DNA of 64,000 nt from Helianthus annuus (lineage: Eukaryota > Streptophyta > Magnoliopsida > Asterales > Asteraceae). Below, one piece after another: positions 51,001 to 61,384 of the stretch. Under the pieces are notes generated by a model. The model ran no database searches, was not told where the DNA came from, and was given only the letters and a program-made list of their open reading frames with translations. Positions within the stretch are counted from its first letter, which is position 1. Each line of letters begins with the position of its first letter. The stretch covers positions 143,646,414 to 143,710,413 of the forward strand of contig NC_035449.2 in NCBI RefSeq assembly GCF_002127325.2, written 5' to 3'. The position numbers were made by a program, and so were the translations under genes.

Positions 51001-51210
51001 GAGTCTTATGAACTCCTTTTAAACAATTCATGATTTGTAACGTATTCGGTGGTTGATGTTTTTAAAGAACAATATGTTATGCATTTTCTAAACAACTTTA
51101 ATGGATGAACATCTTACGTTTTTATCATATAGCATTGTTGTGATTGTTGCTATGGTATTAAGAAGTCACACCAAATAAACCCACGCTTCCGCAAAAGCCC
51201 GGGTGTGACA
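48012..51210 (+). repeat. G7 3' LTR (3199 bp)
   Basis: Same ends and length as the 5' LTR. It is followed directly by TSD aacca (51211-51215) and T6 gag coding. Confidence 0.95.
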
Positions 51211-51371
51211 AACCATGGCCTTATGCAGGATACAGGTATCAATCAAGCTATGGCTAGAGAATTACAAAAGCTCAAGGATATGATATCCAGTGTTCCAGGG
51301 GTAGTTAAGCCTATTCCTGAAATTGCAGATGGGAGCCATAAGATATCTCGTTTTGCACCACCTATTTGTGA
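51211..51371 (+). pseudogene. T6 gag, middle piece
   Basis: Continues T6 gag after G7 (MQDTGINQAMAREL and onward) to PPICD, where G8 inserted. Its last five bases, tgtga, are the G8 left TSD. The ORF run into G8 (to 51396) is fortuitous. Confidence 0.9.
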
Positions 51372-51472
51372 TATGACACCCCAGGAAAACCAGTAAACGA
51401 TACAACTTAACTAGCTTCCTCAGTAACCGCATGCTAAATTTCGGGACGAAATTTCTTTCAAGTTGGGGATAA
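51372..51472 (+). repeat. G8 LTR 5' extension with internal PPT-like sequence
   Basis: A 101-bp segment precedes an older-looking LTR start (TGTGACAACTCGAG at 51473). Its end (aaatttcgggacgaaattt and then ttggggataa) resembles the pol-end/PPT sequence found just outside LTRs in G7. The same segment is in the 3' LTR at 59103-59203. Confidence 0.75.
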
Positions 51473-51694
51473 TGTGACAACTCGAGTTTCCAAGATTTCC
51501 TTATTCGCATTTATTCCACATTGACTGTGTAGCTTGCTTGATTGTTTAGCTTGTAACTGTATACTGAATTATAAGATGAGACATTTGTTTGATATATTAT
51601 GTGCTTCACATGAGTAAATATTTTGATTCCATGAACATGAACTTGTAATACTACATAACTTGTAATACTGCATAACTGATGAGTTTAGACCCAA

Positions 51695-51812
51695 CGAAAC
51701 AGAATGTTTCGCCATAAACCAACTCGACGAAACAGACTATGTTTCGCCATAAGACAATTTGACGAAACTGAGCGTTTCGCCATCTACAACTCGACGAAAC
51801 AAGCCGTTTCGC
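51695..51812 (+). repeat. G8 5' LTR hairpin cluster 1
   Basis: Four inverted repeats of CGAAAC…GTTTCG with 3-7 base loops, spaced about 30 bp, for example CGAAACA-GAA-TGTTTCG at 51695-51711. The 3' LTR counterpart is about 59415-59541. Confidence 0.8.
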
Positions 51813-52470
51813 CGGCCCAGAGTTATGCGAAGCCCATTAAGGGCCCAGTACGCTGTTTCGTGTATTATAATGTGAAACGGTTTCAGTTTCACACATTTTT
51901 TGCAAAAACCGAAACCCTAGAGCTCTCTCTCTTCTGTGTGATGGCAGTTTGAAGTTCTCGAAACTATTCTTAGCGATCAAACCCTCATCTATCTCGGTTA
52001 GTGCGTGTTCGTTAAAATCTGTTTCAGGATGCTTTGATTTCTCGATACATGTTTGTGTATATGCTTGCTTGATTTCTGGAATAGATGTGATTATATGAGT
52101 ATGGTGATCTTGATTTCGTTAGGCATGATTAATCTGTTACATAACTTTCTGCGAAACATGATGCTGATTAGGGTTATATGAGTCTTACGTATTATAATCC
52201 GTCGCACATCTGATTTAAACCGTGTAGAACGTAACCATATGATTGTTCTTTGAACCAACAGATCTAAACTATATTAATCGTATAGATACATAATGATTTT
52301 GTGGATTACATGTCTGTTTAGTAACTGTTATGCAAAGAATACATGTTATATCTGTGCTGATCAACGATTTCCACCGTGTGTGATAACTGGTTGTTTGAGA
52401 TTAGTGTAAAACGGCTGAACTGGTGATTAGGGTTTCTGTGATTTACTGTTTAGTTGACGTAACTGACATT

Positions 52471-52645
52471 CGGACGAAACACTTAGCGACGAAACAAACA
52501 TGACGAAACAAAATGTGTTTCGCCGGGACCAATTACAACAAAACAAACTTGACGAATCAAGTGTGTTTCGCCGAGGACATCACGACGAAACCCAGGGTGT
52601 TTCGTCGAAGGGGATTCACGGTGAAACAAGGGTGTTTCGCCGAAT
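52471..52645 (+). repeat. G8 5' LTR hairpin cluster 2
   Basis: Four more CGAAAC…GTTTCG units. One has a 9-bp stem (CGACGAAAC/GTTTCGTCG) and the last a 10-bp stem with one wobble (perfect in the 3' LTR copy, about 60193-60363). Confidence 0.8.
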
Positions 52646-53057
52646 GGGTAATCTGCACAGTAACATAGTTTGAATATGTTAAGACTTAACTGGGTTCACT
52701 AACTGTTGTTAGATGATATGCATGACTTGTACAAACTTGACTAAGTGCCTTGTATTATTCGTGATTGCTGATTGATATCACAGTGATCGTATATGCATAC
52801 ATGAATTTCATGAATATAATCTGATTATGTATACGTGCGTACTCTAGGACTTGATTGATTATTTGTGAGCACATACCTTAGCATACCGAGCAAACCAAGG
52901 TGAGTTCACACTCTTACCAAGGCATGGGATTCCCGGGGTAGGGAATGGGATCGAATGGTTACTTGCACTTACATTGTTACTGGGAATTACGAATCACTGA
53001 CCTCGTTAGGGGAAGGTCACTTATAGTTACTGCTAGACTAGTGATACAAATACTACT

Positions 53058-53252
53058 CTTCACACACATGCCTGGAATGGCCGCGATACGAATACGAATC
53101 TTCGCACACATGCCTGGAATGGTCGCGATACTAATACTAAACTTCGCAAACATGCCTGGATGGCCACGATACAAATATAACTAGTCTACAATACATGGGA
53201 AACTCCCACTAATCTTCGCAAACATGCCTAGAGGGCCGCGATACAAGTATAA
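53058..53252 (+). repeat. 42-bp tandem repeat in G8 5' LTR
   Basis: Four units start cttcgca(c/a)acatgcctgg and continue with a (g/t)c(g/a)cgatac part; the third has an extra insertion. The 3' LTR counterpart is about 60778-60975. Confidence 0.8.
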
Positions 53253-53667
53253 ATGATACATGGTTTACTCAACAAACAAACGATTTACGAAATGAACACT
53301 ATAACTATACAACCAACTGTGAACTCGCTCAACTTTGTTGTTGACTCTCTGTTACATGCCTTGCAGGTCGTTAGGTACACATGGTGCTTGCACTGGGAGC
53401 CACGGTCGTTGTGGACATGGATCGTGGATACTTTGTTGAACAATTATAACATTTCATACTTAATGCTTATGTTGGGTTTACTTTTATGCTTCCGCTAAAC
53501 ATTGAAACTATACATATGTTGTGAACACCTTTCATATGGTTTGGTTTGGTTAAATTACATTTACTTTTACTATTTACATTGTTCTATATGATTGGTGGTT
53601 TGATCCTGGTCATGTCACGCCTCCAAGCGGTGGTACTCCGCGTGTGGATTTTGGGGGTGTGACAGAT

Positions 53668-53680
53668 TGGTATCAGAGCC
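53668..53680 (+). other. G8 primer binding site
   Basis: TGGTATCAGAGCC, complement of initiator-Met tRNA, three bases after the LTR. Confidence 0.92.
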
Positions 53681-53976
53681 ATTGGCTATAGAGAACTTGG
53701 TTTTAATAAGGGGAAACATTTTTATTAAAACCAGATTATAACCTGTACAGTGCTCAACGATCCACAACGACGCTTCGCTCCACGTGCAAGACTCAACACC
53801 ATAGGTACTGATATTCATGTTTACATTGCCTACTTGTTAGATTACATAGAACTTTGCTCACGGTATGCTTAGATAAACATAACACTATTTGCCTGAGAAC
53901 ACTTGTGTGCTTACTCTCTTCTGTCATCGCATTTCCGCGAACCTCTCTCACTTATGTTACCTTTGCTATCAAGATC

Positions 53977-54982
53977 ATGGCTGGACGCATTAACATGACT
54001 CAAGCCCAGTTGACGGCTCTCATTAACGAACAAGTTGCTGCGGCACTTGCAGCCGCCAAGCAGGAGGTATACCCTGCAGTCGCACCCCACTCTAGGATCT
54101 TTAGATCCTATACTCCTAAACCAACTCTTGTGTTTAACCTTGTCCTGTTCTTATATACAACAGGTCAACCCGCCCAGCAACCTGTGTGCACTTTCAAGAA
54201 TTTCATGGACTGTCGTCCTAGCACATTCAGTGGCACTGAAGGAGCGGTTGGACTCCTCCATTGGTTTGAAAAGCTTGAGTCCATCTTTGAAATGTGTGAA
54301 TGCCCTGAGGCTCGCAGGGTGAAGTACGCCACTGGTACTCTAGAAGGCATTGCGCTGACTTGGTGGAATGCGCAAGTTCAGATTTTAGGGTTGGCAGCTG
54401 CTAACGCCACCCCTTGGAATGATTTCAAAGAACTGATCAAATGGGAATACTGCACACGTGATGACATCCACAAGCTAGAAGTGGACTTCTTTCATTTGAA
54501 AATGACAGGGTCGGAAATTGAGGCATATACTAAACGGTCAAACGAGCTGGCCATCCTGTGTCCAACTATGGTGGATCCTCCTATCAAGCGTATTGAGTTG
54601 TATCTCAAAGGGTTAGTACCAGAAATCCAAAGTCACGTGACATCGGCCAACCTTGATAACATCCAGGATATTCAACGTCTTGCTCATCGCCTCACAGATC
54701 AGGCAGTGGAACAGAACAGGCTACCTAAACGTATCAGTGCTACCGATGCTACTACTTCCGCTACTCCCAGTGATAACAAGCGGAAATGGGATGGGGATTC
54801 CAGCAAAGGTTCAGCTACAGCTCAGTCTCAGGTTCAGCAGCGCAAGACTGATAACTATCAGAGCCCTGGTCAACAATTTTCTGGCAGTCAGAGACAGGGT
54901 GGTTATCGAGGAAACCTTCCAAAGTGCAACACTTGCAACAAGAACCACAATGGCCAGTGCAACAAGGGTCGTTGTCAGCGAT
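53977..54982 (+). pseudogene. G8 gag, 5' part
   Basis: ATG at 53977 (MAGRINMTQAQL) is chosen over the upstream in-frame ATG at 53854, because it matches the start of related gags. The gag core (Retrotrans_gag type) begins near CTFKNFMDCRP and includes LTWWNAQVQ. A Ser/Gln-rich linker leads to the first Cys cluster (CNTCNKNHNGQC). The frame is cut at 54982 by a solo LTR and resumes at 55408; residues read from 54983 to 55110 are LTR sequence. A hydrophobic stretch around 54100-54165 is absent from G7 gag and may be an unspliced intron, but I found no donor that keeps the frame. Confidence 0.85.
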
Positions 54983-55407
54983 TGTTGGACCGTTGTTTGA
55001 CCCGAAAAGTTAGTCAAGGTAGCTCATCCTCACATATAAAGGCGGAAACAGAATATGCAAGGTTACAACAGCTTGTCCTATTGATTCCACTGCTTTTATT
55101 AGCTTCCTGAGTAAATTTTGACAGAGTTTCGCTCCAGGGCACAATCACCGTTCATGATCCGCTCAAATGACACAGCCTATATATAGGCCACACTGGTTCG
55201 CTTATACGACCTGACATATAAGCGGACCTGTTACACTAACTCATAAGCGAACCACATTAAAACCCTATGAGCGGACCTCTATACAAATAACCATAAAAGC
55301 GAACCTACATCCTAAAATACATATTTTGACTTTCCAGACCCCCTGTTGACCTATCTAAACCTTAGACTTCATGTAGACGTAGTCAACAGACATTTCATGT
55401 ATCAACA
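54983..55407 (-). mobile_element. Solo copia LTR (425 bp) related to the C4 LTR
   Basis: Minus strand starts TGTTGATACATG, like C4's TGTTGATGCATG, and ends GGTCCAACA exactly as C4. It shares GTCTGTTGAC, several GGTYCGCTT motifs and the CGAAACTCTGTCAAAAT segment. Flanks are gcgat (54978-54982) and gcggt (55408-55412), a 5-bp duplication with one change; the coding frame implies gcggt was original. No internal copia sequence remains, so this is the product of LTR-LTR recombination. Confidence 0.88.
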
Positions 55408-56281
55408 GCGGTGCCTCAAGATGGGTCATGAGGCCAAAGATTGCAGGAGCTCACGACCTGCGAATCAGAATCAACAACAACAACCACCTGCTCCACGAAA
55501 CCAGCAGCAGCAACAGCAGCGAGGCAACAGGGGATGCTATCAATGTGGCGCTGAAGGCCACTTCAAACGTGACTGCCCCCAGTTAAACAAGAACCAGAAC
55601 AACAACAACAACAACAACAATCAGGGCGATGGGAACAACAACAGGGGAAACAATAATGGAAATGATGCTAGGGGTCGTGTGTTCGTGCTGGGGCAGGGTG
55701 ATGCCAGGAATGATCCTAACGTGGTTATGGGTAAGTTTCTTCTCGACGACTTTTATGTTACTGTTTTGTTTGATTCGGGTGTGGATACCAGTTATGTGTC
55801 TCTAAAAGTTAGTCAATGGTTAAAACTTACACCAACACCCTTAAACACCAAACATGTCGTAGAGTTAGCCAATGGTAAAAGTTTAGAGGCCACACATGTA
55901 GTCAAGGGTTGTAACATCGTCTTAGCGGGTCAGACTTTCTCCATCGATCTCATTCCTATAGTTATGGGTAGTTTCGACATCGTCATTGGTATGGATTGGT
56001 TATCCCAACAACAAGCAGAGATCTTATGCAAGGAGAAGATAGTTCGTATTCCCTGTTCTGGTAAAGAACCTCTCGAGGTTCAAGGCGACAATAGTGGTGC
56101 CGTGGTTGGCATCATCTCCTTTCTGAAGGCTCAGAAATGTTTGAGAAAGGGTCACACTGCCATCTTGGCACTTGTTACTGATGCATCAACGAAAGAGAAG
56201 AGGTTAGAGGATATCCCAGTTGTACGCGATTTTCCTCAGGTGTTTCCTGAAGATTTACCTGGACTACCGCCCCATCGCTAG
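55408..56281 (+). pseudogene. G8 gag 3' part and protease
   Basis: Gag resumes at RCLKMGHEAKDC, giving the second half of the first Cys motif. A Gln-rich linker, a CCHC knuckle (CYQCGAEGHFKRDC) and an Asn-rich linker follow. Protease has LFDSGVDTSYVS (DSGV where DSGA or DTGA is usual) and GSFDIVIGMDWL. The frame stops at TAG 56279-56281 right after [12 protein letters not shown], where CAG/CAA (Gln) is expected before VEF. The ATG at 55346 is inside the solo LTR and not a real start. Confidence 0.87.
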
Positions 56282-57691
56282 GTCGAATTCCAGATCGAGC
56301 TTGCTCCAGGAGTAGCACCAATAGCTCGTGCACCGTATCGCTTAGCCCCATCAGAATTAGAAGAACTGTCCAAACAACTACAAGAGCTCTTGGATAAGGG
56401 CTTTATTCGCCCTAGCTCTTCGCCTTGGGGAGCTCCAGTACTATTTGTGAAAAAGAAGGATGGTACCTTCCGTATGTGCATAGACTACCGCGAACTAAAC
56501 AAGGTGACAGTGAAGAACCGCTATCCTCTTCCACGTATTGATGACTTGTTCGACCAACTACAAGGGTCGAGCTACTACTTGAAGATTGACCTGAGGTCAG
56601 GCTACCATCAACTGAGAGTCCGGGATGAGGATGTCTCCAAAACCGCATTCAGAACTCGCTACGGCCATTACGAGTTTCTAGTTATGCCATTCGGGTTAAC
56701 AAACGCGTCTGCGGTCTTTATGGATCTTATGAACAGGGTGTGCAAACCTTACTTGGACAAGTTTGTGATTGTCTTCATCGATGACATCCTGATCTACTCT
56801 AAGAGTCAGGAGGAACACGAGCAGCATTTACGACTTATTCTGAAGCTCCTTCGAACAGAACAGTTATACGCCAAGTTTTCGAAATGTGACTTCTGGCTTC
56901 GTGAAGTCCACTTCCTAGGCCACGTGGTAAACAAGGATGGGATTCATGTTGATCAATCCAAGGTAGACTCGATTAAGAACTGGCCTGCACCACGTACACC
57001 AACGGAAATCCGCCAATTCTTGGGTTTGGCGGGCTATTACAGGAGGTTCATCAAAGACTTCTCAAAGATTGCTCAGCCGCTTACATTACTGACACAGAAA
57101 GGTGTTACTTATCGTTGGGGTAATACACAGGAAACCGCTTTTCAGCATCTAAAGGATAGACTTTGCAGCGCACCTATTCTTTCATTGCCAGAAGGCACAG
57201 ACGACTTTGTGGTTTACTACGACACGTCAATTCAGGGTCTTGGTTGTGTATTAATGCAACGGGATAAAGTCATTGCCTACGCTTCGCTCCAACTTAAAGC
57301 TCACGAACGGAATTACACTACACACGATTTAGAGCTAGGAGTTGTCTTTTTCGCGCTTAAGATATGGCGACATTACCTGTACGGTACCAAGTGCACCATC
57401 TACACCGATCACAGGAGTCTCGAGCATATCTTCAAGCAGAAGGAATTGAATATGCGTCAACGCCGATGGGTCGAACTACTGAATGATTACGAATGTGCCA
57501 TCAAGTACTATCCGGGCAAAGCCAATGTTGTGGCTGACGCCCTCAGTCGAAAGGATACTACGCCTAGACGCGTACGAGCATTGCAACTTACTATTCAGTC
57601 TAGTCTTCCTGCACAGATACGAGATGCTCAGGTAGAAACATTGAAACTAAAAAACGTCAGGGCTGAAGCCCTAAGCGGCTCAAGGCAATGA
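56282..57691 (+). pseudogene. G8 reverse transcriptase and RNase H
   Basis: Continues in frame from the TAG at 56279. RT has [18 protein letters not shown] and the FIDDILIYS box. RNase H has [10 protein letters not shown], where the catalytic region usually reads YCDAS, and ends with ADALSRK. The frame stops at TGA 57689-57691 in the linker before integrase. The ATG at 56390 is internal. RT looks complete. Confidence 0.9.
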
Positions 57692-59127
57692 TTAAAACAA
57701 AAGGAAGACGGCGCCTATTATGTAACGGGGCGTATATGGGTCCCACTTTATGGCAACTTACGCAAGCTTGTAATGGATGAAGCCCATAAGTCTCGCTACT
57801 CGGTACATCCAGGTTCGGATAAAATGTACCACGATCTCAGAACTACATATTGGTGGCCTAGCATGAAAGCCCATATCGCAACTTACGTCGGCAAATGTTT
57901 GACTTGTGCGAGAGTCAAGACAGAATATCAGAAACCATCGGGCCTACTTCAGCAACCCAAGATACCACAATGGAAATGGGAGGAAATTTCCATGGATTTG
58001 TTACTGGCCTACCTAGATCCCAGCGTGGGAACGATACTATTTGGGTGATCGTGGATCGACTCACAAAGTCTGCACACTTCTTGGCTATCAAGGAAACGGA
58101 TAAGTTCTCCACATTAGCATATGTTTACCTTAAAGAAGTGGTTTCGAGGCACGGAGTGCCAACCTCTATTATTTCGGATCGTGATGCACGATTCACTTCA
58201 GAACTATGGCAAGCAATGCATAAAGCTTTTGGCTCGCGATTAGACATGGGCACGGCTTATCACCCTCAGACGGATGGACAGCCTGAGCGTACTATCCAGA
58301 CTCTAGAAGACATGCTTCGTGCATGTGTAATCGACTTCGGCAACAGCTGGGAAAAACACCTCCCTTTAGTGGAGTTCTCGTACAATAACGGTTACCACAC
58401 CAGCATTCAAGCCGCTCCATTTGAGGCATTGTACGGGTGTAAATGCCGATCACCTCTCTGTTGGGCAGAGGTGGGCGATAGTCAGATCACAGGTCCGGAA
58501 CTTGTAGTTGATGCTACTGAACGGATTGCACAGATACGACAATGCATGGCGGCAGCTCGTGACCGTCAGAAAAGCTACGCTGATAGGCGCAGGAAACCGC
58601 TCGAGTTCCAGGTTGGGGATCGAGTGCTACTTAAAGTCTCACCTTGGAAAGATGTAGTTCGTTTTGGCAAACGAGGCAAACTCAATCCACGTTACGTCGG
58701 ACCATTCGAAATCGTAGAAAGAATAGGGAAAGTGGCGTACAAACTGAACTTACCAGCAGAACTCGGTGCAGTTCACAACGTTTTCCACGTGTCGAATCTG
58801 AAGAAGCGCCTGTCAGATGAGACCCTCATAGTTCCTTTGAAGGAACTCACTATCGACGAGCAGTTACATTTCGTCAAGGAACCAGTTGAAATCACGGACC
58901 GGGATGTTAAGGTCCTAAAAAACACAAGAATACCTCTTGTTCGAGTTCGTTGGAACTACCGTCATTGCCCAGAGTATACCTGGGAACGAGAAGACCAAAT
59001 GGAACTCAAATATCCCCAGTTATTCCAGAACAATGCAACTACTACTGAGGCTGAAGCTACTACAGAATTTCAGGACGAAATTCCAAATCAACGGGGGGAT
59101 GATGTGACACCCCAGGAAAACCAGTAA
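57692..59127 (+). pseudogene. G8 integrase and chromodomain
   Basis: The frame from 57692 carries the zinc site (ending CLTCARVK, both Cys intact) to about 57998, where a base is missing in the MDFVTGLP motif. The rest is in the frame open to 59127. Motifs SDRDARF and QPERTIQT give the other catalytic residues, then a GPF stretch and chromodomain ([19 protein letters not shown]). The last eight codons and stop lie inside the 3' LTR because of the LTR extension described separately. Confidence 0.9.
59091..59102 (+). other. G8 polypurine tract
   Basis: acggggggatga ends at the 3' LTR start. It lies within the pol frame. Confidence 0.8.
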
Positions 59128-61384
59128 ACGATACAACTTAACTAGCTTCCTCAGTAACCGCATGCTAAATTTCGGGACGAAATTTCTTTCAAGTTGGGGA
59201 TAATGTGACAACTCGAGTTTTCAAGATTTCCTTATTGCACATTGACTGTTTAGCTTGCTTGATTGTTTAGCTTGTAACTGTACACTGAATTATAAGATGA
59301 GACATTTGTTTGATATATTATGTGCTTAACATGAGTAAATATTTTGATTCCATGAACATGAACATGTAATACTACATAACTTGTAATACTGCATAATTGA
59401 TGAGTTTAGACCCAACGAAACAGGATGTTTCGCCATAAACCAACTCGACGAAACAGACTATGTTTCGCCATAAGCCAATTCGACGAAACTGAGCGTTTCG
59501 CCATCTACAACTCGACGAAACAAGCCGTTTCGCCGGCCCAGAGTTACGCGAAGCCATTAAGGGCCCAGTACGCTGTTTCCTGTATTATAATGTGAAACGG
59601 TTTTAGTTTCACACATTTTTTGCAAAAAACGAAACCCTAGAGCTCTCTCTCTTCTGTGTGACGACAGTTTGAAGTTCTCAAAACTATTCTTAGCGATCAA
59701 ACCCTCATCTATCTCAGTTAGTGCGTGTTCGTTAAAATCTGTTTCAGGATGCTTTGATTTCTCGATACATGTTTGTGTATATGCTTGCTTGATTTCTGGA
59801 ATAGATGTGATTATATGAGTATGGTGATCTTGATTTCGTTAGGCATGATTAATCGGTTACATAACTTTCTGCGAAACATGATGCTGATTGGGGTTCTATA
59901 AGTCTTACGTATTATAATCCGTCGCACATCTGATTTAAACCGTGTAGAACGTAACCATATGATTGTTCTTTGAACCAACAGATCTAAACTATATTAATCG
60001 TATAGATACATAATGATTTTGTGGATTACATGTCTGTTTAGTAAGTGTTATGCAAAGAACACATGTTACATCTGTGCTGATCAACGATTTCCACCGTGTG
60101 TGATAACTGGTTGTTTGAGATTAGTGTAAAACGGCTGAACTGGTGATTAGGGTTTCTGTGATTTACTGTTTAGTCGACGTAACTGACATTCGGACGAAAC
60201 ACTTAGCGACGAAACAAACATGACGAAACAAAATGTGTTTCGCCGGGACCAATTACAACGAAACAAACTTGACGAATCAAGTGTGCTTCGCCGAGGACAT
60301 CACGACGAAACCCAGGGTGTTTCGTCGAAGGGGATTCACGGCGAAACAAGGGTGTTTCGCCGAATGGGTAATCTGCACAGTAACATAGTTTGAATCTGTT
60401 AAGACTTAACTGGGTTCACTAACTGCTGTTAGATGATACGCATGACTTATACGAACTTGACTAAGTGCCTTGCATTATTCGTGATTGCTGATTGATATCA
60501 CAGTGATCGTATATGCATACGTGAATTTCGTAAATATAAACTGATTATGTATACGTGCGTACTCTAGGACTTGATTGATTATTTGTGAGCACATACCTTA
60601 GCATACCGAGCCAACCAAGGTGAGTTCACACTCTTACCAAGGCATGGGATTCCCGGGGTAGGGAATGGGATCGAATGGTTACTTGCACTTACATTGTTAC
60701 TGGGAATTAAGAATCACTGACCTTGTTAGGGGAAGGTCACTTATAGTTACTGCTAGAGTAGTGATACAAATACTACTCTTCGCACACATGCCTGGAATGG
60801 CCGCGATACGAATACGAATCTTCGCACACATGCCTGGAATGGTCGCGATACTAATACTAAACTTCGCAAACATGCCTGGAGGGCCGCGATACAAATATAA
60901 CTAGTCTACAATACATGGGAAACTCCCACTAATCTTCGCAAACATGCCTGGAGGGCCGCGATACAAGTATAAACGATACATGGTTTACTAAACAAACAAA
61001 CGGTTTACGAAATGAACACTATAACTATACAACCAACTGTGAACTCGCTCAACTTTGTTGTTGACTCTCTGTTACATGCCTTGCAGGTCGTTAGGTACAC
61101 ATGGAGCTTGCACTGGGAGCCGCGGTCGTCGTGGACATGGATCGTGGATACTTTGTTGAACAATTATAACATTTCATACTTAATGCTTATGTTGGGTTTA
61201 CTTTTATGCTTCCGCTAAACATTGAAACTATACTTATGTTGTGAACACCTTTCATATGGTTTGGTTTGGTTAAATAACATTTACTTTTACTATTTACATT
61301 GTTCTATATGATTGGTGGCTTGATCCTGGTCATGTCACTCCTCCAAGCGGTGGTACTCCGCGTGTGGATTTTGGGGGTGTGACA
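59103..61384 (+). repeat. G8 3' LTR (2282 bp)
   Basis: Begins TGTGACACCCC and ends GGGTGTGACA, followed by TSD tgtga (61385-61389). It has the same extension (59103-59203), hairpin clusters and 42-bp repeat as the 5' LTR. Confidence 0.94.

Larger units (their letters stand above)
37750..51210 (+). mobile_element. G7: complete Ty3/gypsy chromovirus (Tekay/Del-like) with long LTRs and an extra 5' ORF
   Basis: 13,461 bp with two 3199-bp LTRs, Met-tRNA-type PBS, a hairpin-array leader, an extra ORF, gag, protease, RT, RNase H, integrase, chromodomain, polypurine tract and perfect TSD. LTRs differ at about 60 sites by eye (about 1.9%). Long LTRs plus chromodomain suggest the Tekay/Del clade. At least two stops and one frameshift break the coding part. 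Confidence 0.93.
51372..53664 (+). repeat. G8 5' LTR (2293 bp)
   Basis: Begins TATGACACCCC (TG changed to TA; the 3' LTR has TG) and ends GGGTGTGACA. The left flank is TSD tgtga (51367-51371). Confidence 0.93.
51372..61384 (+). mobile_element. G8: complete Ty3/gypsy chromovirus, with solo copia LTR inside gag
   Basis: 10,013 bp with LTRs of 2293 and 2282 bp, Met-tRNA PBS, gag-protease-RT-RNase H-integrase-chromodomain, polypurine tract and perfect TSD tgtga. LTRs differ by about 57 substitutions by eye (about 2.5%) plus an 11-base indel. The LTRs contain a duplicated PPT/LTR-start junction, two hairpin clusters and a 42-bp tandem repeat. Coding has two stops and one frameshift besides the solo LTR. 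Confidence 0.93.

Noticed and set aside
54100..54165. Intron in G8 gag
   Set aside because: Acceptor-like TACAACAG is present, but no GT donor keeps the frame; left as an unexplained insertion.
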